From positions 124,001 to 188,000 of the forward strand of contig NZ_JACJRC010000008.1 of NCBI RefSeq assembly GCF_014697025.1: a stretch of DNA of 64,000 bases, written 5' to 3'. Below, piece after piece: positions 43,793 through 52,720 of this stretch. The notes beneath the pieces were generated by a model. The model saw nothing but the letters and a program-made list of their open reading frames with translations, did not search any database and was not told the DNA's origin. The translations under genes were made by a program, and so were the position numbers. The stretch is from Alkalinema sp. FACHB-956. GTDB taxonomy: Bacteria > Cyanobacteriota > Cyanobacteriia > Leptolyngbyales > Leptolyngbyaceae. How positions within the stretch are numbered: position 1 is the stretch's first letter; each line of letters starts with the position of its first letter.

Positions 43793-44275
43793 GTGGATAT
43801 ACGATTATTTACACCAAAGGATGCAGAACAAATCGCCCAACTTTTTCATGACACGGTGCGCACCGTGAATCGCCCAGATTACTCACTGGAACAGGTCCAG
43901 GCGTGGGCCCCGGAGAATCTACAGTTCAGGAATTGGGCGGAGGTTTGCGCCGATCGCTTTACCTATGTAGCAGATGACAAGGGTGTGATTGCAGGATTTG
44001 GGGAATTAGAACCTAACGGTCACATTGATTGCTTTTACTGCCATCGGGATTATCAACGCTGTGGTGTGGGCAGACAACTTTATCAGGCGATCGAGCGTAA
44101 AGCTTTAGAGTTATCACTGCCTAGACTGTTTGTAGAATCTAGTATTACAGCAAAATTATTTTTTGAAGCAATGGGTTTTTCTACCATTTGCCAACAGCAA
44201 GTGAGTTCCCGAGGTGAAATATTTGTAAACTATAGAATGGAAAAAGTTTTAAGCAATGTACTCTCCGATTCCTAA
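43793..44275 (+). CDS. GNAT acetyltransferase, 160 aa
   Basis: Starts at a GTG (43793; MDIRLFTPKDAEQIAQLFHD TVRTVN) with AGGAAGG upstream. Contains GVIAGFGELEPNGHIDCFYC, then motif A HRDYQRCGVGRQLYQAIERK, and SITAKLFFEAMGFSTICQQQ. The DYSLEQVQAWAP segment is typical of YafP-like acetyltransferases, whose substrates are unknown. It is probably transcribed with the RimJ-like gene; an AT-rich 110-bp spacer precedes mnmE. Confidence 0.88.
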   Translation: MDIRLFTPKDAEQIAQLFHDTVRTVNRPDYSLEQVQAWAPENLQFRNWAEVCADRFTYVADDKGVIAGFGELEPNGHIDCFYCHRDYQRCGVGRQLYQAIERKALELSLPRLFVESSITAKLFFEAMGFSTICQQQVSSRGEIFVNYRMEKVLSNVLSDS

Positions 44276-44353
44276 GTTAATTGATCATAGGTTAGATAAT
44301 CTTGCGGAATTACGATCGATGTAAATGGCTAAATTCTTGGATAGTTACGTACG

Positions 44354-44392
44354 TTTTTAGATTTTATTTTTAGATCTCATTTTTGGATCTCA
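44354..44392 (+). repeat. Tandem array, 3 x 13 bp, abutting the mnmE start codon
   Basis: TTTTTAGATTTTA, TTTTTAGATCTCA and TTTTTGGATCTCA. The last base of the third unit is the A of the likely ATG start codon, so the repeat makes up the entire proximal leader. Confidence 0.93.
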
Positions 44393-45831
44393 TGGTTTCT
44401 ATTCCCCCGACCAGCAAATCTATGATATCTTCTCCCTCCCCTATCGCTGCATCTCCCACGATCGTGGCCATCGCAACGGCGATCGTGCCGGAACAGGGCA
44501 GCGTCGGCATTATTCGGATGTCCGGGAGTGAGGCAGTGGCGATCGCGCGGCAGATCTTCCACACACCCGGTCAGCAGGTATGGGAAAGCCATCGCATCCT
44601 CTACGGCTTTGTGAAAGATCCAGCAACACAGACAACAATCGATGAAGCATTGCTATTGGTCATGCTGTCTCCGCGATCGTATACCAAGGAAGATGTGGTC
44701 GAGTTCCACTGCCATGGGGGCATTATTGCCGTACAGCAGGTGTTACAAGTCTGTATTGCCCAGGGTGCGCGGCTGGCCCAACCGGGAGAGTTTACGCTGC
44801 GGGCCTTTTTGAATGGACGGATTGATTTGACGCAGGCGGAAAGCATTTCGGATTTAGTCGGTGCCCGATCGCCCCAGGCAGCGGCAACGGCCCTGGCGGG
44901 CATCCAAGGCAAGCTGGCGCAACCGATTCGTAATCTACGCACCACTTGTTTGGATATTCTGGCGGAGGTGGAAGCCAGAATCGATTTTGAAGATGATTTG
45001 CCGCCCTTGGATGAAGCACAGGTGGTGGCTAGCGTTGCCCAAGTGGTGGCTGATGTGAATCGCATTCTAGCGACTGCCGATCGGGGGGAACTGCTGCGGA
45101 CGGGTTTGAAGGTGGCGATCGTGGGTCGGCCCAATGTGGGAAAATCCAGTTTGCTCAACGCTTGGAGTCGCAGCGATCGGGCGATTGTCACCGAACTACC
45201 GGGGACGACGCGGGATGTGGTGGAGTCGCAGTTGGTTGTGGGGGGCATTCCCATTCAGGTCTTGGATACGGCGGGCATTCGAGAAACGGAGGATTTAGTC
45301 GAAAGCATTGGAGTAGAGAGATCGCGGCAAGCAGCCCAGTCCGCTGATTTGGTCTTATTCACGATCGCGGCGGATCAAGGGTGGACTGCTGGGGAGAGGG
45401 AAATTTATCAACAGGTGAGTGATAAACCGTTGATTGTGATCGTCAATAAAGTCGATTTAGTTGACCCAGCAATGACGATTGCGGAAATTACAACACAATT
45501 AACGCTACCGGAAACACGAATTGTTACGACAGCAGCGGCTAGCAATCAAGGCATTGAGGCGTTAGAGCAGGCGATTTTGCAAGCAGTGCAGGCAGGAGAA
45601 ACCCAAGCCGCAAACTTGGATTTAGCGATTAATCAACGGCAGGCAGCGGCGTTAACCCGTGCGAAGGTGGCATTGGAGCAGGTGGAGGCAACGATCTCGC
45701 AACAGTTACCACTGGATTTTTGGACGATCGATCTGCGGGGGGCGATCGCGGCGTTGGGAGAGATTTTGGGTGAGGATGTGACGGAATCCGTTCTCGATCG
45801 TATTTTTAGTCGGTTCTGTATTGGGAAATAA
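44392..45831 (+). CDS. mnmE: tRNA U34 carboxymethylaminomethyl GTPase MnmE
   Basis: Works with MnmG to modify wobble uridine of tRNAs. Residues about 20-130 are the N-terminal THF-binding domain ([38 protein letters not shown]). The inserted G domain has G1 [15 protein letters not shown]3 [11 protein letters not shown] and G4 NKVDLVD. The C-terminus is FCIGK, carrying the conserved Cys. The start is uncertain among the ATG at 44392 ([10 protein letters not shown]) and the ATG at 44422 ([10 protein letters not shown]). 479 aa, slightly long at the N-terminus. The stop codon lies in a tandem duplication. Confidence 0.95.
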   Translation: MVSIPPTSKSMISSPSPIAASPTIVAIATAIVPEQGSVGIIRMSGSEAVAIARQIFHTPGQQVWESHRILYGFVKDPATQTTIDEALLLVMLSPRSYTKEDVVEFHCHGGIIAVQQVLQVCIAQGARLAQPGEFTLRAFLNGRIDLTQAESISDLVGARSPQAAATALAGIQGKLAQPIRNLRTTCLDILAEVEARIDFEDDLPPLDEAQVVASVAQVVADVNRILATADRGELLRTGLKVAIVGRPNVGKSSLLNAWSRSDRAIVTELPGTTRDVVESQLVVGGIPIQVLDTAGIRETEDLVESIGVERSRQAAQSADLVLFTIAADQGWTAGEREIYQQVSDKPLIVIVNKVDLVDPAMTIAEITTQLTLPETRIVTTAAASNQGIEALEQAILQAVQAGETQAANLDLAINQRQAAALTRAKVALEQVEATISQQLPLDFWTIDLRGAIAALGEILGEDVTESVLDRIFSRFCIGK

Positions 45832-45851
45832 CTGGATTGGGAAATAACCGG
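45820..45851 (+). repeat. Tandem duplication, 2 x 16 bp, across the mnmE stop codon
   Basis: ATTGGGAAATAACTGG then ATTGGGAAATAACCGG. The first copy contains the mnmE TAA (45829-45831); the second copies it outside the gene. Confidence 0.96.
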
Positions 45852-45863
45852 CGATTAATTCAG

Positions 45864-46412
45864 CTAATTCAGCAAGCGATCGACCTCAACCGCAATCTCT
45901 GGAAATGCAAGTGGTGTAACAGTTCCAGTGGTTAGTATCGTGTGTTGTTGGTAGCGATCACCCTGGGGTTGGCGCAGAAGATGGAACCGCCGATCGGCCA
46001 AATCAATGACCCAATATTCCGGAATAGCAGCTTGGGCATAGAGCGCTGCTTTCAAGGTCAGATCGGTTTGTAGACTGCTGTTCGCCACTTCAATCAACCA
46101 GAAAATATCATTGGGGTTGGGATGGCGATCGTTGTACTGCATACCAGGCCGTTGCACAATCGCGATATCGGGCTCGGGTTCGGAAGTTGCCAAGGTAATT
46201 GGGCCGTTAAACCGCACGTAGGCCCGATCGCGCAATAGTTCCCGCAAATAATCCGCGCTCAAATTGGCTGTGTTGTAATGAATTGGTTTTTCAGGCGTCA
46301 TTTCAACAATATCTCCAGCCAACAGTTCAACGCGCCGATCGCGAAGAATTCCCGCGTCAATCATGCAGTGGTAGTCATTAACCGACCATTTGGCCAGGGT
46401 GTGTATGGGCAT
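45864..46412 (-). CDS. Uma2 family endonuclease-fold protein, tandem copy A
   Basis: 182 residues starting MPIHTLAKWSVNDYHCMIDA G. Typical blocks are RRVELLAGDIVEMTPEKPIH Y, PEPDIAIVQRPGMQYNDRHP, and DIFWLIEVANSSLQTDLTLK AALYAQAAIPEYWVIDLADR. It converges with mnmE; copy B starts 39 bp beyond. The two copies agree almost completely in residues about 105-165 and at the extreme N-terminus but diverge in about 48-100, where ligand or partner specificity may lie. Confidence 0.9.
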   Translation of the reverse strand: MPIHTLAKWSVNDYHCMIDAGILRDRRVELLAGDIVEMTPEKPIHYNTANLSADYLRELLRDRAYVRFNGPITLATSEPEPDIAIVQRPGMQYNDRHPNPNDIFWLIEVANSSLQTDLTLKAALYAQAAIPEYWVIDLADRRFHLLRQPQGDRYQQHTILTTGTVTPLAFPEIAVEVDRLLN

Positions 46413-46451
46413 TAGCGTAAAGGGATTAGAGTAGAGGAACTAGCGTTAAAA

Positions 46452-47000
46452 TCAGAGACGGTTTAAGAGGCGATCGACCTCAATCGTAATCTCTGGAAAT
46501 GCAAGCGGTATGAGAGTTCCAGTGGTCAGAATGGTTTGCTGTTGGTAGCGATCACCCTGGGGTTGGCGCAGAAGATGGAGCCGCCGATCGGCCAAATCAA
46601 TGACCCAATATTCCGGAATAGCAGCTTGGGCGTAGAGCGCTGCTTTCAAGGTCAGATCGGTTTGTAGACTGCTGTTCGCCACTTCAATCAACCAGAAAAT
46701 ATCTTCTGCACCAGGATGGCGATCTTCGTACCCTATATCGGAAATTTGAACGATCGCGACATCAGGTTCCGGCTCGGAGTTTGCCAAGGTAATGGGGCCA
46801 TTGAACCGAACATCGGCTAGTCCTTGGAGTAAGATCGCTAGGTATTGGCTGGTGCGTCGGGCTCGGCTGTAGTGAATCGGTTTTTCGGGCGTCATTTCAA
46901 TAATGTCTCCAGCCAACAGTTCAACGCGCCGATCGTGAAGAATCCCCGCGTCAATCATGTGGTGATAGTCATCAACAGACCATTTGGCCAGGGTGTGCAT
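46452..47000 (-). CDS. Uma2 family endonuclease-fold protein, tandem copy B
   Basis: 182 residues starting MHTLAKWSVDDYHHMIDAGI L. It is the tandem paralogue of the downstream copy: identical over DIFWLIEVANSSLQTDLTLK AALYAQAAIPEYWVIDLADR and much of the following text, different in SRARRTSQYLAILLQGLADV and ISDIGYEDRHPGAE. It keeps the Asp of PDVAIV and the Glu of LIEVANSS. The near-identical DNA in the 3' half with a divergent middle suggests gene conversion between copies. Confidence 0.9.
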   Translation of the reverse strand: MHTLAKWSVDDYHHMIDAGILHDRRVELLAGDIIEMTPEKPIHYSRARRTSQYLAILLQGLADVRFNGPITLANSEPEPDVAIVQISDIGYEDRHPGAEDIFWLIEVANSSLQTDLTLKAALYAQAAIPEYWVIDLADRRLHLLRQPQGDRYQQQTILTTGTLIPLAFPEITIEVDRLLNRL

Positions 47001-47106
47001 AGGCTAAACCCTACAACAGTAAATCCACAACGCATAAACTTCTATATGCATTGTAAAAGAAGAGCGAGGGGGATCGGATCGGTAGCAGTGATAAAGCAAT
47101 TTGGCC

Positions 47107-47583
47107 TTACTCGGGTAAGAAGTCTAAATCGATTACCTGAGTCAACTCATAGGGGCCAATTTCGGGAAACGTTGCATCAGGCAAATTGGTTTCCTGAATG
47201 GCTAAATCTCGCCCAATTTCATAGGCTTCAGCCATGGCTTCCAGCACGTAAGGTTGGAGACTGGGGTTTTCTTTCAAAAGCTTACCAATCCGGCGGCGCT
47301 GTTCTCGTAAGGTTGCTCGCCAGCTATTGCTTCGATTTGCTGGCTGATATTGCCACTTTAATAAATGCCCCAATAGCACCGCTAACCAATTTCCCAACTC
47401 TTGGCGTTCCCGTCTACCCAAACTTTCAAGTTCCTCTACCAAATTTTCGATATCTAATTCTGCCCAATTCCCCGATCGAAGGGCATTCACCATTTCCTGA
47501 GTCCACGCATAAAAATCCCGATTGTACAGCGGTTGCTGGGTCTCCGAAGGATGGGATACGAGATTGTGAGATACCGGGGTCAT
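47107..47583 (-). CDS. DUF29 family protein, 158 aa
   Basis: The DUF29 pattern is clear: YNRDFYAWTQEMVNALRSGN WAELDIENLVEELESLGRRE RQEL, then LLGHLLKWQYQPANRSNSWR ATLREQRRRIGKLLKENPSL. The family is expanded in cyanobacteria and some bacteria, with no known biochemical activity. Length is typical. It lies next to the two Uma2 genes on the same strand, 106 bp upstream of copy B; whether they work together is unknown, but both families are often found as scattered multicopy genes. Confidence 0.88.
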   Translation of the reverse strand: MTPVSHNLVSHPSETQQPLYNRDFYAWTQEMVNALRSGNWAELDIENLVEELESLGRRERQELGNWLAVLLGHLLKWQYQPANRSNSWRATLREQRRRIGKLLKENPSLQPYVLEAMAEAYEIGRDLAIQETNLPDATFPEIGPYELTQVIDLDFLPE

Positions 47584-47635
47584 AACAACTTACCTCAAGA
47601 ATTAGCCCCTATCCTTGGAGTCTATCACGGCCAAA

Positions 47636-47662
47636 CAAAAGGGTGAGCCGTAGCCCACCCTA
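47636..47662 (-). terminator. Intrinsic terminator of fba
   Basis: On the reverse strand AGGGTGgGC pairs with GCtCACCCT around a short loop and is followed by TTTTGTTT, 45 bp downstream of the fba stop codon. Confidence 0.8.
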
Positions 47663-47705
47663 AACTAAATCTCAATCAATCCCAAGTGAAACGAAGTCAA
47701 TTGGA

Positions 47706-48776
47706 CTACACAGCAGCAGCCACTTGCTTCAGTTCACCCTTGGAGTACTTGCGAGCGTACTCTTCCAAGCTGATTTGCTGGATCTTGCTAGCTTGGCCAG
47801 CGCACCAGAACTGCTGGTAACGATCGGCACAAACTTTCTGCATGTACTTGATGGAAGGCTTCAGGAAGTGACGGGGGTCAAACTCGCTGGGCTTCGCCAT
47901 CAAAGCTTCCCGAACCGCAGCCGTAATGGCCAAACGGTTGTCGGTGTCGATGTTCACCTTACGAACACCGGACTTAATCCCCTTTTGAATTTCTTCAACG
48001 GGAACCCCGTAGGTTTCAGGAATTTCGCCACCGTACTGGTTGATCAGCGCAATCAAATCTTCGGGAACCGAAGAAGATCCGTGCATCACCAAGTGGGTGT
48101 TGGGCAGACGACGGTGGATTTCTTCGATGCGGCTGATCGCCAGGATTTCGCCGGTGGGCTTACGGGTGAACTTGTAAGCACCGTGGCTGGTTCCGATCGC
48201 CACTGCCAGCGCGTCCACTTGGGTCGCTTCCACGAAAGCCACGGCTTCATCGGGATCGGTCAGCAGTTGGGAGTGATCCAACTTGCCTTCAAACCCGTGA
48301 CCATCTTCAGCTTCGCCCATGCCGGTTTCCAGAGAACCCAAGCAACCCAGTTCACCCTCAACGGATGCCCCGATCGCGTGAGCCACTTTCACCACTTCAC
48401 TGGTCACAGCCACGTTGTAGTCAAAGCTTGCGGGGGTCTTAGCATCAGCTTCCAAGGACCCGTCCATCATGACGCTGGTGAAGTTGTTCTTCAGCGCAGA
48501 GTAGCAAGTTGCAGGCTCGTTCCCATGGTCTTGGTGCATCACGATGGGGATGTGGGGATAGGTTTCCACCGCCGCCAAGATCAGGTGGCGCAGGAAGTTC
48601 TCACCCGCATAGTTGCGCGCACCGCGAGAAGCTTGCAGGATCACGGGGCTGTCCGTTTCGTTAGCAGCCTGCATGATTGCCTGGATCTGCTCCATGTTGT
48701 TGACGTTGAATGCAGGAATGCCGTAGCCATTCTCTGCTGCGTGATCGAGCAGCAGTCGCATAGGTACGAGCGCCAT
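47706..48776 (-). CDS. fba: Class II fructose-bisphosphate aldolase
   Basis: Forms fructose 1,6-bisphosphate and sedoheptulose 1,7-bisphosphate in the Calvin cycle and glycolysis. 356 residues, Calvin-cycle subtype. Zinc site [13 protein letters not shown], then [57 protein letters not shown] and [23 protein letters not shown] six bases before the ATG is the strongest ribosome-binding site in the window, and the codon choice is highly biased (a long antisense frame results), both fitting high expression. Confidence 0.97.
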   Translation of the reverse strand: MALVPMRLLLDHAAENGYGIPAFNVNNMEQIQAIMQAANETDSPVILQASRGARNYAGENFLRHLILAAVETYPHIPIVMHQDHGNEPATCYSALKNNFTSVMMDGSLEADAKTPASFDYNVAVTSEVVKVAHAIGASVEGELGCLGSLETGMGEAEDGHGFEGKLDHSQLLTDPDEAVAFVEATQVDALAVAIGTSHGAYKFTRKPTGEILAISRIEEIHRRLPNTHLVMHGSSSVPEDLIALINQYGGEIPETYGVPVEEIQKGIKSGVRKVNIDTDNRLAITAAVREALMAKPSEFDPRHFLKPSIKYMQKVCADRYQQFWCAGQASKIQQISLEEYARKYSKGELKQVAAAV

Positions 48777-48929
48777 AAGAGTCCTCCTGGGATATGGTCA
48801 GCGAGTTTCAGATACTTGATCCTGAGAATAATCTTAAGACAAGTCTGTCCCCTGGCACAGGTCGATCTCGATGATTCTTGGACCTAAATAGGTAAAAATC
48901 TCTATCAAATTTTCTATTTCTCTGAAAAG

Positions 48930-49571
48930 TTATGATAAGTGGACATTATCTGTGGAGGATTCTGGTGGGAATTCCGGTGGGTTTGGTTGAATTCCAGAGG
49001 ATTGCTCCCGCACCCATTGCACCAGGATAGGAAAAAAGGCTTGAAAATCCGCTTCCAAGGCCGGGTAATGATGCTGAAGTTCTTCGATCGCTTGGGCTAG
49101 GGGCGTTTCTCGCTTAAACCGTCGAGCAATGCGCCGTAGGGTGAGATCAACCCCTGCCAGATCGCGGTAGGAGTAGAGCCAGTCTTGATCCACCATCACC
49201 GGAACCGCCCGTTGCAACAATGGCGGCAGGATGGCTTGATGGGTCAACAGAATGTCGTAGGCCCGATCGACGAACTCCCGCAAACTTTCCTGGGAGTAGT
49301 CCGCCCAATGTTTGGACAAAAAATGGTCGTACAGCACATCAAGCATAATGCCTGCAAAGCGCCGGAATTTCGGGCTCATCCGCTGTTTACTCCGCCGCAC
49401 GATCGCATGGGTATCGGTAAAGATGTCCACTTGCTGATGCAGGACAATCCCTTGGCGAATCGCAGGACTATACTGGGCTTCGCATAATCCTTTGCGAAAA
49501 TCTCCCAGCAGATTGCCGATCATCGATTCCGGGGATCCATCTGAGAGGTGTAAATGGGCTAAATAATTCAC
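48930..49571 (-). CDS. acpH: Acyl carrier protein phosphodiesterase family
   Basis: Removes the phosphopantetheine arm from holo-ACP in bacteria where it has been tested. GAGGAG eight bases upstream of a GTG at 49571 gives VNYLAHLHLSDGSPESMIGN LLGDFRKGL, the family N-terminus; the frame open to 49685 adds no family residues. Other conserved parts are GIVLHQQVDIFTDTHAIVRR SKQRMSP, GIMLDVLYDHFLSKHW and LYSYRDLAGVDLTLRRIARR F. 213 aa. The next gene upstream (50232) is on the same strand after 133 bp. Confidence 0.88.
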   Translation of the reverse strand: MNYLAHLHLSDGSPESMIGNLLGDFRKGLCEAQYSPAIRQGIVLHQQVDIFTDTHAIVRRSKQRMSPKFRRFAGIMLDVLYDHFLSKHWADYSQESLREFVDRAYDILLTHQAILPPLLQRAVPVMVDQDWLYSYRDLAGVDLTLRRIARRFKRETPLAQAIEELQHHYPALEADFQAFFPILVQWVREQSSGIQPNPPEFPPESSTDNVHLS

Positions 49572-49704
49572 CAACTTAACTCCTCGATCGTTCCCATCCT
49601 GCGTTGTCTTGGACGGGTTGTCTTGATCAAAGCGCTGCGATCGACTCCAAGGTTCCCAGCTTCCCGATTCCAGGGGCAGCAGCATTCCAGAGGTGTCGGT
49701 ATCG

Positions 49705-50232
49705 CTAGCGCAAATAGGCCGTTCCAGTCTTATCAGTATGGATTTGCAGACTTTCCGTAGACTCCTGTTTCAAAATCATCAACGCCCGCTGTACCAATAC
49801 CTCGGATCCTTTGACAATCACTAGATATTTGCCCGCATCCATTTGACTGCGGTAGGGCAAGGCATCCCCCGTTTTGGAAAATAATCCGGCACTACTGCCC
49901 ATGAACAAGCTCCCCGTGAATCCTCCAAAGGCTCCCAATAGCCCACCCAGAATCACGTTCCCCACTTCGCCCGCCCAGGGAAATGTGTTGAGTTGCGTAG
50001 ACAAGTTAAACCCAATCCCCCCCACAAAACCAAAGGGCACCATCCATAGGGCAGACCACTTGACCCGATTCCAGGCTTGTGCTCTGGGGTTAGCCAGCCC
50101 AAAGTCATCTGCGGTTTTATGGCCTTGACCAAGAATTGCCCGGTTGGTTGTTGGCACTTTTCCCGCCTGTAATGCAGCATCGGCGGCCTCCGCCAACTTT
50201 CGATCGCGTACCACTGCTACTAAGTAATTCAT
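49705..50232 (-). CDS. Membrane protein with glycine-zipper segments, 175 aa
   Basis: Starts MNYLVAVVRDRKLAEAADAA L (50232). Two Gly-rich hydrophobic segments (MVPFGFVGGIGFN; VILGGLLGAFGGFTGSLFMG) resemble glycine-zipper stress proteins and lie between soluble ends. The C-terminal part SQMDAGKYLVIVKGSEVLVQ RALMIL looks like a small alpha/beta domain. I do not recognise a named family. It precedes acpH on the same strand. Confidence 0.72.
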   Translation of the reverse strand: MNYLVAVVRDRKLAEAADAALQAGKVPTTNRAILGQGHKTADDFGLANPRAQAWNRVKWSALWMVPFGFVGGIGFNLSTQLNTFPWAGEVGNVILGGLLGAFGGFTGSLFMGSSAGLFSKTGDALPYRSQMDAGKYLVIVKGSEVLVQRALMILKQESTESLQIHTDKTGTAYLR

Positions 50233-50412
50233 TGCACCATCCCCCACAACACCGTTTGCAAACCATTTCCTAGGGTAAAGGGCTGTAGGTACCCTTGACT
50301 AGCGCACCTCAAAAAAGCACATTCTTACACCAGCATCTTTAGGTCGCGCCCTGAATCGCCCCAACCTCTTCCACATTGCTAGACTGAGGGTGTCGATCGC
50401 TGGTAACCCCCC

Positions 50413-51009
50413 ATGGCCATCGCAACTCAAAGAAGGCTGACATTAGAGGAATATCTGACCTATGACGATGGGACGGAGACTCGGTATGAGCTGGTGGATG
50501 GAGTACTCGTTGAAATGGAGACAGAAAGCACGATTAATACCCGAATAGCAGTGTTTCTGATTCAGACCTTCCTATTGCTGGGACTAGAGGTTGCCCTGCT
50601 GGGGATTAAGCAAAAAATCCAGGTAAATAGTCCCTATGCCTCAGCCCGTGACCCCGATCTAATTGTGCATTCAGAGGCTTCAGCACGGGCGATCGAAGGT
50701 CGGAAAGAATCCTGTTTGTTTCTCGGAGATCCTAATCCCTTGCTAGTAGTTGAAGGGGTTTCCCCTGGAAGCGAATCCAGTGATAACTATCAACGGGACT
50801 ATGTGCAGAAAACGACTGAGTACGCCGCACGGGGTATCCCTGAATATTGGATTGTGGATCCCGATCGAGCTGTAGTGTCGATCAGGACGTTGACGGACGA
50901 GGCGTACCAGTTTCAACCATTTGAGGGCAATTCCTCGATCGCCTCTCCTTCCTTCCCCAACTTGCAGGTAACCGCAGCGCAGGTGCTGCAAGCGGGGAGA
51001 AACGGGTAG
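50413..51009 (+). CDS. Uma2 family endonuclease-fold protein, 198 aa
   Basis: Starts [30 protein letters not shown]. It has the other Uma2 branch pattern: [29 protein letters not shown], and [49 protein letters not shown]. The usual E-x-K reads VVEGVSP here, so the Lys/Ser position differs from the canonical VEVxSP, and nuclease activity is uncertain. It lies alone between the divergent membrane protein gene and the PSII S4 gene. Confidence 0.88.
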   Translation: MAIATQRRLTLEEYLTYDDGTETRYELVDGVLVEMETESTINTRIAVFLIQTFLLLGLEVALLGIKQKIQVNSPYASARDPDLIVHSEASARAIEGRKESCLFLGDPNPLLVVEGVSPGSESSDNYQRDYVQKTTEYAARGIPEYWIVDPDRAVVSIRTLTDEAYQFQPFEGNSSIASPSFPNLQVTAAQVLQAGRNG

Positions 51010-51106
51010 AGGGGACGGGGAAGCACTGGGAAGAGCGCTAGAATAGACTCTGCTTTGTGGATCAGTTGTTTTGATCCACTCCACTAGAGGACGCTATTCA
51101 GAATTT

Positions 51107-51889
51107 ATGCTGCCACGTGAGGATTTGCTCAAAGGGGTTGAGAACCGTGAAACCGTTGCCCAAGTCATCGATCGGGCCGAACAGGCCATCAAAACTTGGG
51201 AAGTGGTGCAGACTGACTTTTTAGCCCCTCCCGAACTGGCAGAAGTTCAACAAATTTTCAGCCGCTTAACGGATATTCATCTGCTGACCTGGGGGGGCTA
51301 TCCCCAAGCCGAACGGCAACGGGTTGCGATCGCGCGATCGGAAATTCCTCTGGATCAAGACACCACTGTTGAGCTAACGGCCTTGGAAATTGCTGGCAAC
51401 TTCCTGTTTGATACCGCCACCCACCGGGACTTTTTGGGGGCTTTGCTGGGAACCGGAATTGTCCGAGATAAAGTGGGCGACATTATTGTTTTGGGCGATC
51501 GGGGGGCGCAGGCGATCGTTGTGCCGGAACTCGCCGACTTTCTAACAATGCAGCTCACCCAGGTGCGATCGGTGCCCGTGAAAACTCGCCCCGTCCCCTT
51601 AACTGAGCTGAAAATTCGAGAACCTAAAAAGAAAGAACTAACCACCGTGGAAGCCTCCATGCGTCTCGACGCGATCGCCTCTGCTGGGTTTGGCATGTCC
51701 CGGAGTAAAATGGCTGACTTGATTACGTCTGGGGATGTCCGCGTCAATTGGAAAGAAATCAGCTCGACCAGCCACCCTGTCAAATCCGGTGACTTAATTG
51801 CCGTGCGGGGCAAAGGGCGAGTGGAGGTGGGTGAAGTCGCAATCACCAAGAAAGATCGCTATCGAGTCAACCTGACTCGCTTCGTATAG
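51107..51889 (+). CDS. Photosystem II S4 domain protein
   Basis: A cyanobacterial/plant RNA-binding protein related to YlmH, placed in a family named for an effect on PSII. Start MLPREDLLKGVENRETVAQV (51107; open to 51071). Residues about 1-165 form the YlmH-like N-terminal region (HLLTWGGYPQAERQRVAIAR; LGALLGTGIVRDKVGDIIV). The S4 domain (about 185-250) has RLDAIASAGFGMSRSKMADL ITSGDVRVNW. The 260-residue length is normal. A 14-bp duplication follows the stop codon. Confidence 0.93.
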   Translation: MLPREDLLKGVENRETVAQVIDRAEQAIKTWEVVQTDFLAPPELAEVQQIFSRLTDIHLLTWGGYPQAERQRVAIARSEIPLDQDTTVELTALEIAGNFLFDTATHRDFLGALLGTGIVRDKVGDIIVLGDRGAQAIVVPELADFLTMQLTQVRSVPVKTRPVPLTELKIREPKKKELTTVEASMRLDAIASAGFGMSRSKMADLITSGDVRVNWKEISSTSHPVKSGDLIAVRGKGRVEVGEVAITKKDRYRVNLTRFV

Positions 51890-52342
51890 CTTGAGCCCAG
51901 TCCTGAAAGCTAATTCCTGAAAGCTAAATGTCATGTTTCGCTTAGTCCGCTGCAAGAGAATTTTCTGCTTTGAGGCACTCTCCCCCCAATTTCTTACGAA
52001 AGATTAAGCACGCGCAGGATTGCTCTTTCTTTCTACTTTTAGACCTTATCAATAGGGCTAGGCAGGTTCATCAGGGAGAAAATCTATCCTGACAAGGTTT
52101 GTATCTTGTGTAACTTACATACACATATTGTTACGGAGCTATTACAGGGCCATTTACGTAAATAATCCAGCCTATCACTGATTGTCTCGAAGGAGCCTTG
52201 GGTACAATTTCCGAAGGGGGGCTTATCCCAAGTCTTGTCGCATTGCATCAAAAAAATTGCCATTTCCATCCCTTGGCAATGACTCAGGTTGCATGATTAC
52301 CGCGTATTCCAGTCCTTCAATTCGCCTCCTTGCTGATCTGCC
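51890..52342. other. Spacer before the response regulator-kinase pair
   Basis: 450 bp with no gene. Contains the 14-bp duplication above and an AT-rich zone near 52095-52150. A GTA-N7-TAC sequence at 52110-52122 is one base short of an NtcA box. Confidence 0.4.
51902..51929 (+). repeat. Tandem duplication, 2 x 14 bp
   Basis: CCTGAAAGCTAATT then CCTGAAAGCTAAAT, 12 bp past the stop of the S4 gene. Confidence 0.95.
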
Positions 52343-52720
52343 ATGCCTCGAATCTTGTTAGTGGAAGACAATGAAGTCAACCGAGAAATGCTATCTCGGC
52401 GGTTGTTGCGGCGCGGGTTTGAGGTGTTGATTGCAGTGGATGGCAAAGTAGGGGTTACGGCAGCCATTGAAGCAAAACCTGACCTGATCTTGATGGATAT
52501 GAGCTTGCCCATTCTGGACGGATGGGAAGCGACCCGACAAATCAAAAATCACCCTGATACCCAACATATTCCAGTCATTGCTCTGACCGCCCATGCCATG
52601 GTGGGCGATCGGGAGCGATGTCTAGAAGCAGGATGCGACGAGTACGATACCAAACCGATCGATTTTTCTCGCCTGCTTTCCAAAATTAGTACCTTTCTCG
52701 GAAACGACGTGGTGCCATGA
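52343..52720 (+). CDS. CheY-like response regulator, 125 aa
   Basis: Single receiver domain: MPRILLVEDNEVNREMLSRR with the acidic pair ED, the phospho-acceptor Asp in DLILMDMSLPILDGWEATRQ, and ALTAHA with Thr, and Lys in YDTKPIDFSRLL. No output domain, so it acts by protein contact, most simply on the hybrid kinase, whose ATG overlaps its stop codon by four bases (ATGA). That overlap argues for translational coupling. Confidence 0.95.
   Translation: MPRILLVEDNEVNREMLSRRLLRRGFEVLIAVDGKVGVTAAIEAKPDLILMDMSLPILDGWEATRQIKNHPDTQHIPVIALTAHAMVGDRERCLEAGCDEYDTKPIDFSRLLSKISTFLGNDVVP

Noticed and set aside
46845-47585. 246-codon frame antisense to Uma2 copy B and DUF29
   Set aside because: It spans two genes on the opposite strand that have clear family matches; the open frame results from their codon use.
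47724-48887. 387-codon frame antisense to fba
   Set aside because: It mirrors the highly biased codons of the aldolase gene, and the product has no recognisable domain.
52110-52122. Possible NtcA box GTA-N7-TAC before the response regulator gene
   Set aside because: Spacing is one base short of the consensus and there is no supporting -10 at the expected distance.
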